From assembly GCA_964655065.1 (NCBI GenBank), contig CAZZLC010000020.1, positions 1 through 64,000 on the forward strand: DNA of 64,000 nucleotides, given 5' to 3'. Positions within the stretch are counted from its first letter, which is position 1. Each line of letters opens with the position of its first letter. The notes beneath the pieces are model-generated. The model was not told where the DNA came from. It saw only the letters and a list, made by a program, of their open reading frames with translations, and searched no databases. The position numbers and the translations under genes were made by a program. This DNA comes from DRPG01 sp964655065 (GTDB lineage: Bacteria > Myxococcota_A > UBA796 > GCA-2862545). Below are positions 24,814 to 32,267 of this stretch, one piece after another.

Positions 24814-26970
24814 TCAGGGTCCGTTGCCGGTGATGGTGACGGACCCGCTCGGCGCGATGGCGAACACCAGGGCCTGCGCGGCAGACGTCGGCAGGCTCGG
24901 ATTCGAGGTGATGGCGACGTCCTGCACCGAAGCCACGCCAAACAGCGCCGTGACGTCGGAAAGCAGCAGGTTCGACGAGATGGTGAGCGAGGTGTCGATC
25001 TGACGGAGCCCACCGAGACCGGTCAGCGACGTCAGGGAGGTGGTGCCGACGATTCGCAGCGCCCCCACCCGGGTCAGCTGCCCGAGGCCGTTCAGCGACT
25101 GGGCCGCGTTCACGTTCACCAGCCCGCCGACCTCCGAGACCTGCCCCAAGAATCCGAGATCCGGAATCGGACCCAGAATGTCCAGATCCCCCCCGATGTC
25201 GGAGAGCGGGAGCACGGGGATGGGATCGGTGGGTGCCCCGGCGAGACTCGGGTCGCGGAAGGCCACCGAGCCGGTGACCCTGGCCACGCCGAGCTGCAGC
25301 GCACGGAGCTCCGCGCCGGCCACGACGAGGTTGCCCGAGACGCTGGTGGCGGGGAACGTGAACGGCGCCGAGCTGTCGATCGCGACGAGCGAGACGTCCC
25401 CGCCGACACTCGCGAGCTGCCCGGCCTCGAACTTCGAGACGACGCGGACGTCGAGCCGGCCTCCCACCGTCTCGAGCACCGGGAACACGAAGCCGGGGAG
25501 ACCTGTGGGCGGGCCGGCAAACTCCGAGAGCACGAGCGAGCCACCGATGTCGGTGAGCTGGGCAGCGCTCTCCCCGAGCTCGGTCCACCGCACGCCGTCG
25601 AGCGCGAGGTCGAACCCCACGGTCTCGAGCACGGGCAGCGCGGAAACGGACGTGCGAACGTCGACCAGCCGGAGCGTGCCCGCCACCGAGCGCAGCTCGG
25701 GAAGCACGGTGGCCGTGCCGAGTCGGTCGTCGGCCACCCCCCAGTCGAAGGTCAGGTTCGTCCCCGCGGTCTGAAGTCCGGACAGGAACCGCCAGTCGAG
25801 GAGGCCGTTGTTCTCGATCCGAACCGCGCCGTCGACGGACGCGAGGCAGCTCCAGTCGGCGTCGATGGGTCCGAGCACCGGATTGTCGACGATCACGAGG
25901 TCTCCACCGATCGACGCCAGGGCCTCGGCCGGGCAATCGCCTTGCGTCTGCCAGAGCCCTTCGAGCTGGGACAGCAGCGGGTTCTCCTCGATCGACAGGT
26001 CGCCCGCGAGGCTCGGTGTGGCGGACACCCGGAGGGCCACGAGGGCGCTGTTGCGCTGAACGGCGATGCGTTCCGCGACCGGTCCCTGGATGGCGAGCCC
26101 GGACAGGCCATCGTTGTCCTCGAGGAGGACCTCGTCCGAAGGGCTCTCGAGGATGACCAGGCCCTGACCATCGCCAACCCCGCTCCCGACGCGGAGCGTG
26201 CCGACCCGCGCGGCCTCGTCGATCGTGGCGATGACGAGCTCCGGCAGATCCACGAGCGCGACCTCGACGACGTCGGCGTCGCCCAGATTGAGCACGATCT
26301 GCTCGAGCCGGGGATTGTCCTCGATGCGGACGGTGCCGCTGACCTCGGCCGAAGGCACCTCGATCTCGACGAGGTCGGGATTGTCGTCGATCACCAGGTC
26401 GCCGTCGATGGAGCAGGTGCAGTCGAACACGCCGACCTCCGCCTCGCCAGAGATCGAGACGCTGCCCACGACGTCGGTGTAGCGCGAGCAGAACGCCCGC
26501 TGGGCGTCCGGATCACTGCCGTCGAAGGTGACATCCCCGTCGAAGACCCGCCCGCAGGTCAGGAAGACCGCGTCGCTCCCCGAACAGTCCGAGTCGACAC
26601 CGTCGTTCGGCAGATCGACGGCGCCGGGGAAGGTGTAGGGATTGGCATCGTCGCAGTCGCCGGTCTCCGCGACGTGGCGAGCGGGTGGCTCGCAGGCCTC
26701 GACCACGGTGTCGCCGCCGACGCCGTCGGTATCCCCGTCCAGGTACCAGGCCGAGGTGTCGGTCGCTCCCGCAAAGGGGTCGCCGTCGCAGTCCCGGTCG
26801 AGGTCGTCGCAGAGCTCCTCGGCCCCGGGAAACACGTTGGGGTTTCGGTCGTCGCAGTCCTCGCCGTCTTCGAAGCCGTCCAGGTCGAGGTCCACCACCG
26901 AGGTTCCGGGGGGCGGGCCCTCGTCCTCACAGCCCACGAGGATCCCAAGCAAAACGAATCCAGCACGCAT
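24814..26970 (-). CDS. MopE/receptor-L-domain-like leucine-rich lipoprotein
   Basis: 718 residues from ATG 26970 (GGGAG upstream); the frame is open further upstream but lacks a signal there. Lipobox ILVGC. Residues about 25-130 contain MopE-type calcium motifs (DLDLDGFEDGEDCDD, CDDLDRDCDGDP, DGVDSDCSG). The remaining 580 residues are irregular LRR-like units with spacing near 22-25 and the pattern V.gdL.I.dNp.L..l (GDLVIDDNPDLVEIEV, GTVRIEDNPRLEQIVL, GGDLVIVDNPVLG). This resembles receptor-L/BspA-like solenoids. It is probably a surface recognition or adhesion protein. It converges on the TSP3 giant gene, 12 nt between stops. Confidence 0.82.
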   Translation of the reverse strand: MRAGFVLLGILVGCEDEGPPPGTSVVDLDLDGFEDGEDCDDRNPNVFPGAEELCDDLDRDCDGDPFAGATDTSAWYLDGDTDGVGGDTVVEACEPPARHVAETGDCDDANPYTFPGAVDLPNDGVDSDCSGSDAVFLTCGRVFDGDVTFDGSDPDAQRAFCSRYTDVVGSVSISGEAEVGVFDCTCSIDGDLVIDDNPDLVEIEVPSAEVSGTVRIEDNPRLEQIVLNLGDADVVEVALVDLPELVIATIDEAARVGTLRVGSGVGDGQGLVILESPSDEVLLEDNDGLSGLAIQGPVAERIAVQRNSALVALRVSATPSLAGDLSIEENPLLSQLEGLWQTQGDCPAEALASIGGDLVIVDNPVLGPIDADWSCLASVDGAVRIENNGLLDWRFLSGLQTAGTNLTFDWGVADDRLGTATVLPELRSVAGTLRLVDVRTSVSALPVLETVGFDLALDGVRWTELGESAAQLTDIGGSLVLSEFAGPPTGLPGFVFPVLETVGGRLDVRVVSKFEAGQLASVGGDVSLVAIDSSAPFTFPATSVSGNLVVAGAELRALQLGVARVTGSVAFRDPSLAGAPTDPIPVLPLSDIGGDLDILGPIPDLGFLGQVSEVGGLVNVNAAQSLNGLGQLTRVGALRIVGTTSLTSLTGLGGLRQIDTSLTISSNLLLSDVTALFGVASVQDVAITSNPSLPTSAAQALVFAIAPSGSVTITGNGP

Positions 26971-27051
26971 CGACGCTCCCGTTGCCTCGGCGCAGTCTAG
27001 CAGCCGTCGGGCCCACCCGCGTCCTCCGCCCGAGCCGCCGAAGGAGGTAGC

Positions 27052-29730
27052 ATGCGGGTTCCCGGAGGACCCGTGATCGACGAGCTCACTGCCGCACATC
27101 GGCGAGGCCGCGCCATCGACCTTCTGCTGCCGCTGTTCTTCCTCTCGGGGGCCACCGCGCTGACCTACCAGACGCTGTGGGTGCGCGAGCTACAGGTCAC
27201 CTTGTTCGGAACCTCGACCTTTGCCATCTCGACGGTGCTCGCCTCGTTCATGGGGGGGCTCGCGGTCGGGGGCTTCGCGATGGCCCGATTCGCGGACCGC
27301 CTCACCCGTCCGCTGCGGCTCTACGGGTGGCTCGAGATCGGCATCGGCGCCTACGCGTTGCTCTTTCCGTGGATCGTCCAGGCGCTCCAGCCGGCCTACC
27401 TCGACGCCTGGCGCAGCCTCCGCCCCGATCCCGTGACCTTCGGGCTGATCCAGTTCGCGGTCGTGTCGCTGGCCCTCGTGCTGCCCACTGCGGCGATGGG
27501 CGCGACGCTGCCCCTGCTCGCGCGCTTCGCCACCGAACGGCTCGGCGCAGCAGGGAGCCGCGTGGGGACGCTGTACGCCGTCAACACGCTCGGCGCGGTC
27601 GCAGGAACTGCGGTGTGCGGATTCTGGCTCCTCCCCGCCATTGGCCGGGCTGCGACCACCGGCCTCGCTGCGGGGGCCAACCTGGGTCTCGGTCTCGCGG
27701 CCGTGGCCCTGTCCGCGTGGGCAGGCGGAGGTCGGCTCGAGGTGGCGCTCGACGTCCCTCGGGCCGAGGACTCGCGTCCCTGGCGACTCCCCGTCGCGCT
27801 GGCCATCGGGCTCGCCGGGTTCTCGGCCCTCGCCTGTGAGGTCGCGTGGACGCGCCTGCTCGGCCTGATGCTCGGCGCGTCCACCTACGCGTTCTCGACG
27901 ATGCTGCTGTCGTTCCTGGTCGGCATCGCGCTGGGCGGCGCGATCGGCGGCGCCTGGGCCGACCGGCTCTTTGCGCGTCGCGGGATGCCCGGGGTCGTCC
28001 TCGCGTTCGCCATGGTGGAGATCGCGATCGCGCTCGGCTCGGTCGCGACGATGTACCTCCACGGTCATCTCCCGTTCGTCTACACCTGGCTCTTCGACGC
28101 GTTCAAGGTGGCCCTGCGGCCCGAGCGCGCGCTCGAGGTCTCGCTCTTCGTGTCGGCGCTCGTCATGACCCCGCCCGCCGTGCTCATGGGCCTGCACTTT
28201 CCGCTCGCCGTACGCGCGGTGGTCGGCGAGGAGGCCCGCCTCGGTGAGCCCGTGGGCATGGTGTACGGCGTGAACACGTTGGGCGGCGTGCTGGGCGCGT
28301 TCCTCGCCGGGTTCGTGCTCCTGCCCACGGTGCAGCTCCAGGGAACCATCTTCGTGGCCGCGCTGGTCGAGCTCGTCGCCGCCGGAATCCTGCTGGCGGC
28401 GATCTCGCGCGAGGTCGCCTGGCGACGGATCGCCCTTGCCACCGGGGCCAGCGCAGTGGCGATCGGGGCGCTGCTCGGCGGGGTGGCAGGACGACCTCCC
28501 TGGAACCCCATGCTGATGACGGCCGGCCTCTACACCTACGCCAACAACTTCGGCGACCACAGCCGCGAGGGCATTCTCGAGTACGCCGTCGAGCGCTTCG
28601 AGCTGCTGTACTACGCCGAGGGCCTGTCCACCGTCGTCACGGTCGCGCGCAGTCCCCGCACCGGGAACCTGTGGCTCGCGAACAACGGCAAGATCGACGC
28701 CTCGTCGGAGGGGGACCTGCCGACCCAGGTCCTCTGCTCCCTGCTGCCCCTCCAGTATGCCGCCGATCCCGAGCGGGTACTGGTGATCGGGCTCGCGAGC
28801 GGAATCACCGTCGGAGCGTTGGCACAGGTGGCGAGCATCGACCACATCGAGGTGGTGGAGCTCGAGCCACGAATGGAGGACGCGGCGCGGATCTTCGGCC
28901 CCCACAACCACCACGTCCTCGACGACCCTCGCGTCGAGCTCGTGTTCAACGACGGCCGAAACCACGTGCTGCTCGCGGAGCCAGGCACCTACGACGTGAT
29001 CGTGAGCGAGCCGTCGAACCCGTGGATCACGGGCGTATCCAACCTGTTCACGAGGGAGTTCCTCGAGATCGGTCGGTCACGGCTCGCGCCGGGCGGGGTG
29101 TGGTCCCAGTGGATCCAGATGTACGGAATGGCCCCCGACGACCTTCGCACTCTGCTGCGGACCGTCGCCGACGTGTTCCCCTACGTGAACCTGTACGCGC
29201 TCGACCACGCTGACCTGGTCCTCGTGGCGTCCGACGAGCCGCTGCCCCCGAGCCTCGAGGCCGCACGGCACCTCCTGGCCTGGCCAGGAGCGCGCCAGGA
29301 GCTGGCAAGGGTCGACGCTCAACTCGCCGACGACGAGCACCACGTCGCCCTGAAGACGCCCGCCGACCTGCTGGCGCTCTACACCTTCGACCAGGACGCG
29401 ATGCGCCGGATCGGCGAGGGTGTGCCGATGAACACCGACGACAACATGATCATCGAGTACTCGGCCCCGCTGAACCTGCACCGAAGCACCCAGAAGGCCA
29501 ACAACGCGCTGATGGCCGACCACGCCCAGGTGCCCGTCTCCTGGGTGCCCGATGCCCACGATCTCGCGGAACTCGCCAAGGCCTACCGCGCGCGATGGGA
29601 CGCGCGCGCGTTCACGGCGATGTTCGCCGCAATCGAGCGAGCTCCCGACCAGGAGACGGCGATTGCGTGGTCGGTGCTCGCCGACGCGTGGCGCGCCGAG
29701 GATGCCGACTGGGAGTGGACCGACGAGTGA
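27052..29730 (+). CDS. Membrane-fused spermidine-synthase-like protein
   Basis: 892 residues with GGAGG 6 nt before ATG. Residues about 20-480 hold a dozen or more hydrophobic segments with MFS-like internal similarity (SGATALTYQTLWVRELQVTLFGTSTFAISTVLASFMGGLAVGG, repeated as SALACEVAWTRLLGLMLGASTYAFSTMLLSFLVGIALGG). The C-terminal half is a Rossmann methyltransferase-type aminopropyltransferase domain: LVIGLASGITVGAL, VVELEPRM, DPRVELVFNDGRNHVL, YDVIVSEPSNPWITGVSNLFTREF. Such fusions are annotated as fused MFS/spermidine synthase. The gate Asp of true SpeE appears to be replaced by VSEPS, and no speD is present, so polyamine synthesis is doubtful. Substrate unknown. Confidence 0.85.
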   Translation: MRVPGGPVIDELTAAHRRGRAIDLLLPLFFLSGATALTYQTLWVRELQVTLFGTSTFAISTVLASFMGGLAVGGFAMARFADRLTRPLRLYGWLEIGIGAYALLFPWIVQALQPAYLDAWRSLRPDPVTFGLIQFAVVSLALVLPTAAMGATLPLLARFATERLGAAGSRVGTLYAVNTLGAVAGTAVCGFWLLPAIGRAATTGLAAGANLGLGLAAVALSAWAGGGRLEVALDVPRAEDSRPWRLPVALAIGLAGFSALACEVAWTRLLGLMLGASTYAFSTMLLSFLVGIALGGAIGGAWADRLFARRGMPGVVLAFAMVEIAIALGSVATMYLHGHLPFVYTWLFDAFKVALRPERALEVSLFVSALVMTPPAVLMGLHFPLAVRAVVGEEARLGEPVGMVYGVNTLGGVLGAFLAGFVLLPTVQLQGTIFVAALVELVAAGILLAAISREVAWRRIALATGASAVAIGALLGGVAGRPPWNPMLMTAGLYTYANNFGDHSREGILEYAVERFELLYYAEGLSTVVTVARSPRTGNLWLANNGKIDASSEGDLPTQVLCSLLPLQYAADPERVLVIGLASGITVGALAQVASIDHIEVVELEPRMEDAARIFGPHNHHVLDDPRVELVFNDGRNHVLLAEPGTYDVIVSEPSNPWITGVSNLFTREFLEIGRSRLAPGGVWSQWIQMYGMAPDDLRTLLRTVADVFPYVNLYALDHADLVLVASDEPLPPSLEAARHLLAWPGARQELARVDAQLADDEHHVALKTPADLLALYTFDQDAMRRIGEGVPMNTDDNMIIEYSAPLNLHRSTQKANNALMADHAQVPVSWVPDAHDLAELAKAYRARWDARAFTAMFAAIERAPDQETAIAWSVLADAWRAEDADWEWTDE

Positions 29731-29826
29731 GCCACGGGCGGTGCGACGCCGTACCGCGATGCGAGAGTCGCCTGCCGACCTTTTCCTCGGCCGCCCCGAA
29801 GTGCTATCCCTCGGTGGGAGACGCGA

Positions 29827-30243
29827 GTGCGCTTCTTCGATCCGGACCCCCTCTTCGTGAAGGTGGCGACCGGGGTGGTCGTCCAGGCCATCCTGACGGT
29901 GGCCGCGTTGGCGCTCGGCTATGCCCTGGCGCTACGCGAGCAGGGCGCGAGCACCTTGATCGCGGGCTTCCTGCTCGCGAGCACGCTGCTGAGCGGCGCC
30001 GCCCTCACCGGCATCATCGCCGCCGCCCGCCGCTCGTCGGTCAAGGACGAGAAGATCCGGGCGCTCGAGTCGGTGCTCGCAGAGGTCGTGCAGGAGGCGG
30101 CCAAGGAGCGTGCAGAAGCCGCCGCCACCGAGCGGATGCAGCCGCCGCCGCGCGAGGCTTCGGCGGCGGACGCGCTCGGGTCGGCAGAGCGGGATCGCGG
30201 CACGACCGAGGAGAGGCAGGCAGTGCTCAACCGGCAACTGTGA
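29827..30243 (+). CDS. Small two-helix membrane protein with coiled-coil tail
   Basis: 138 residues from GTG 29827 (GGGAG upstream). Two transmembrane helices (about residues 11-35 and 41-66) are followed by a charged helix rich in Glu/Ala/Arg (KDEKIRALESVLAEVVQEAAKERAEAAAT, about 72-102) that is probably a coiled coil in the cytoplasm, and a polar tail. I do not recognise a family. The upstream fused transferase ends 96 nt earlier on the same strand, so they may share a transcript. Confidence 0.65.
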   Translation: MRFFDPDPLFVKVATGVVVQAILTVAALALGYALALREQGASTLIAGFLLASTLLSGAALTGIIAAARRSSVKDEKIRALESVLAEVVQEAAKERAEAAATERMQPPPREASAADALGSAERDRGTTEERQAVLNRQL

Positions 30244-30267
30244 GCCGACGACGCCGATCCTGAACGT

Positions 30268-30283
30268 ATGTCCGGACATTTTT
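30268..30283 (+). terminator. Palindrome plus T-run after the two-helix protein gene
   Basis: ATGTCCGGACAT is a perfect palindrome followed by TTTTT (30279-30283), 25 nt downstream of the stop at 30243. As RNA it gives only a 4-bp stem with a 4-nt loop, extended at a distance by CGATCC/GGATCG. It is weak as an intrinsic terminator and could equally be an operator. Confidence 0.35.
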
Positions 30284-30363
30284 CGACCGGATCGTCGCCT
30301 GACCCCTGGACGCCCGTTCACCAGGTGGGTACCTGGAGCTCGATTCCCACCCCGGAGCTCCCG

Positions 30364-30453
30364 ATGCCGTTCGAAATCGTCTTCGCGTGCGCCCTCCTCG
30401 CCAGTGTCGCCGGCCTCATGGCCAGTGAAGACGAGCGGGCCGTCCAACCGTGA
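30364..30453 (+). CDS. Possible 29-residue single-helix membrane peptide
   Basis: ATG 30364 lies 7 nt after CGGAG. The predicted peptide has a hydrophobic helix (FEIVFACALLASVAGLMA) and an acidic tail (SEDERAVQP), the layout of a small membrane protein. A strong hairpin begins 5 nt after the stop codon, consistent with a discrete transcript end. It could also be chance; there is no homologue I can name. The same frame is open from 30268, but the RBS favours 30364. Confidence 0.35.
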   Translation: MPFEIVFACALLASVAGLMASEDERAVQP

Positions 30454-30458
30454 CGGAA

Positions 30459-30490
30459 ACGGTTCGCGTCCGCGAGTTGACGCGAACCGT
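30459..30490. terminator. 11-bp stem hairpin after the small ORF
   Basis: ACGGTTCGCGT (30459-30469) and ACGCGAACCGT (30480-30490) are exact inverted repeats with a 10-nt loop. It follows the small ORF's stop by 5 nt. The plus-strand 3' flank lacks a T-run, while on the minus strand TTTCC follows. It is either a terminator or a protein-binding site upstream of the lipoprotein gene at 30590. Confidence 0.45.
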
Positions 30491-30589
30491 GATGCAAAAC
30501 CCGACACCAACGGGCTCGAGGGTCGATCCGAGCTCGTCGTTGTCCGATTCTGGCCGATGTGGTACTCCGTCACCGCAAGTGGGGCTCCC

Positions 30590-31081
30590 ATGTACGGCTG
30601 GATTGCAGGTCTCTCCCTTCTCGGCTGCGACGAAGACGTCGCGAGCCGGATCACCTTGACCCTCGACGAGGACCCGCCCACCTGGCGAATGGATCTCAAC
30701 CCCCTGACCGTCGCTGATGGCGTCGACAACACCATCGTGGTGAACGTCCGGTTCGAGGAGCTCGGGGCCGAGCTCGAGCGCGAGCTCGAGTGGCAGGCCT
30801 ACCGCGTCCAGTACGGGCTGGGCGACCAGTTCTCGCCCATCCTCGCCGAGGCGATCTCCATCCCGCAGATCGAGGGCACCACCGCGCAGCTCGTGCTGCG
30901 GGGCGCTGACCAGGACCAGCTCGACTGGGTCTTCGACCGCTACACGGGTGGGGAGCTGCTGGTCCCCTTCCGGGTGGGCCTGTTCGGCGTACTCACCGAG
31001 ACCGTCGGCGTCGAAATCTTCGAGGAATTCACGGCCAGCTTTGCCGATTATGGCTCGACTGGCGCTCCCACCGGCAACTGA
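30590..31081 (+). CDS. Lipoprotein, unknown function
   Basis: 163 residues from ATG 30590 (a second in-frame ATG at 30557 would add 11 residues without improving the signal). The signal ends in the lipobox SLLGC. The mature part looks like a single beta-rich domain (ITLTLDEDPPTWRMDLNPLTVADGVDNTIVVNVRF, LLVPFRVGLFG, VGVEIFEEFTASF). The next lipoprotein starts 12 nt after its stop, so the two form an operon and may be partners. Family not recognised. Confidence 0.7.
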   Translation: MYGWIAGLSLLGCDEDVASRITLTLDEDPPTWRMDLNPLTVADGVDNTIVVNVRFEELGAELERELEWQAYRVQYGLGDQFSPILAEAISIPQIEGTTAQLVLRGADQDQLDWVFDRYTGGELLVPFRVGLFGVLTETVGVEIFEEFTASFADYGSTGAPTGN

Positions 31082-31093
31082 GAAGGGGTTCCC

Positions 31094-32209
31094 ATGCTTC
31101 GCTTCCGCTTGGCCTTCCTGGCCGTCCCGCTGTTCGCACTCGGCTGCGAGCAAGATCCGGTCGAGCCCCCGCCGTGGGCCCCCACCGACCCCAACGAGCC
31201 CGGCACCGTCGACACGGGACCCGAGCCGGCGCTCGGCGGCCAGGTCGCTCTGAGTCCCATCCTCGCGTTCGACGGTCGCTTCGGGCTCGCCGAGGACATC
31301 AACGAGCCTTGCGTGATCGACACGACCGAAGGCTTCGTCGAGCAGCGCTGCCGGCTCGAGGCCAACGAGCTCGATCTGTTCTTCCACGGCTGGGGCTACA
31401 ACGCGCTGGTCGATGCGGGTACCTGCACCTATCTCGGCGTTCGCAACTACGTGTACATGGCGTGGGAGATCGGCAATGGTCCCACCGAGGTGTCGTACAC
31501 CATCGACTCCGACTCGGGGCTCTGCCTCCCCGGCGTGAACGAGACCGCCGCTCTCGACTGCGTTCCGACCTGTGCTTTCGACTACTCGCAGCAGAACAAT
31601 CTCTTCCCGAACTGCTGCTACGGCGAGTTCAACCTCACCGTCAACTACACCGACGGCACCCCCGCCGCGACCACCGGCCCGTACTACTGGGGTGGCGGTC
31701 CCATTGGCGAGTGCTTCGGCGGAGCGGCGTTCGCGAGCAACGTCACCGCGCTCGACGCGAACGGGTTTCCCTTCCGCCTCATCTTCGACATCGACGAGGG
31801 CGCGAACACGGCCACCGAGGTTCTCTTCTTCGGTCCGATCGAGGAGCCGTTCGCGAGCAACGTGACGGTGGCGAACTACGTCAACCCGAACGACCCCACC
31901 CCCCTCGCGTTCAGCACGGCCTACCAGAGCCCGCTCACCGGCCGCGTGTACAGCCCGAACCCCTTCTACATCGTCGACTGCCTCGACGACGCCGAGGAGG
32001 TCCTGGGCCGCATCACCGTCGAGGTCGAGGAGTGGGACACCGTAGCGGAGTTCGTCCAGGGTGAGGGCAGCAATCCCGACATCGGGCAGCGCCCGGGCAT
32101 CGGGGAGCCCCAGCCGCTCGAGGAGAACGGGCTCAGCCCCATCAACGACTTCTACGACTGGCGTGACTTCAACATCGACCAGATCGACTGGGTTCGGTTC
32201 CGCCAGTGA
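31094..32209 (+). CDS. Cysteine-rich lipoprotein, unknown function
   Basis: 371 residues; signal peptide with lipobox FALGC. The mature protein begins with a Pro/Thr linker and then a mixed domain with at least ten Cys (CVIDTTEG, CRLEAN, GTCTYLG, GLCLPG, LDCVPTCAFDY, PNCCYGEF, GECFGG, IVDCLDD) and several aromatic-rich stretches (YNALVDAGTCTYLGVRNYVYMAWEIG). It is likely disulfide-bonded and surface-located. The similar Cys and aromatic spacing to proteins of other myxobacteria is an impression only. It is second in a two-gene unit after the lipoprotein at 30590. Confidence 0.72.
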   Translation: MLRFRLAFLAVPLFALGCEQDPVEPPPWAPTDPNEPGTVDTGPEPALGGQVALSPILAFDGRFGLAEDINEPCVIDTTEGFVEQRCRLEANELDLFFHGWGYNALVDAGTCTYLGVRNYVYMAWEIGNGPTEVSYTIDSDSGLCLPGVNETAALDCVPTCAFDYSQQNNLFPNCCYGEFNLTVNYTDGTPAATTGPYYWGGGPIGECFGGAAFASNVTALDANGFPFRLIFDIDEGANTATEVLFFGPIEEPFASNVTVANYVNPNDPTPLAFSTAYQSPLTGRVYSPNPFYIVDCLDDAEEVLGRITVEVEEWDTVAEFVQGEGSNPDIGQRPGIGEPQPLEENGLSPINDFYDWRDFNIDQIDWVRFRQ

Positions 32210-32267
32210 CATAGGCTCCTCCCACGGCGGATGCGGTCTCTCTGGCCTCCGCCCGAGGGAGGTGCGC

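Larger units (their letters stand above)
30244..30589. other. 346-nt gap holding palindromes and a possible small ORF
   Basis: No long gene fits here. Visible elements are a 12-bp palindrome ATGTCCGGACAT (30268-30279) followed at once by five T, nested between CGATCC (30255-30260) and GGATCG (30289-30294); a possible 29-codon ORF (30364-30453); and an 11-bp stem hairpin directly after it (30459-30490). Base composition is like the neighbours. Confidence 0.6.

Noticed and set aside
27190..28965. Long minus-strand frame (591 codons) opposite the fused transferase.
   Set aside because: Composition is His/Glu/Gly/Arg-rich antisense noise; no signal, RBS or domain.
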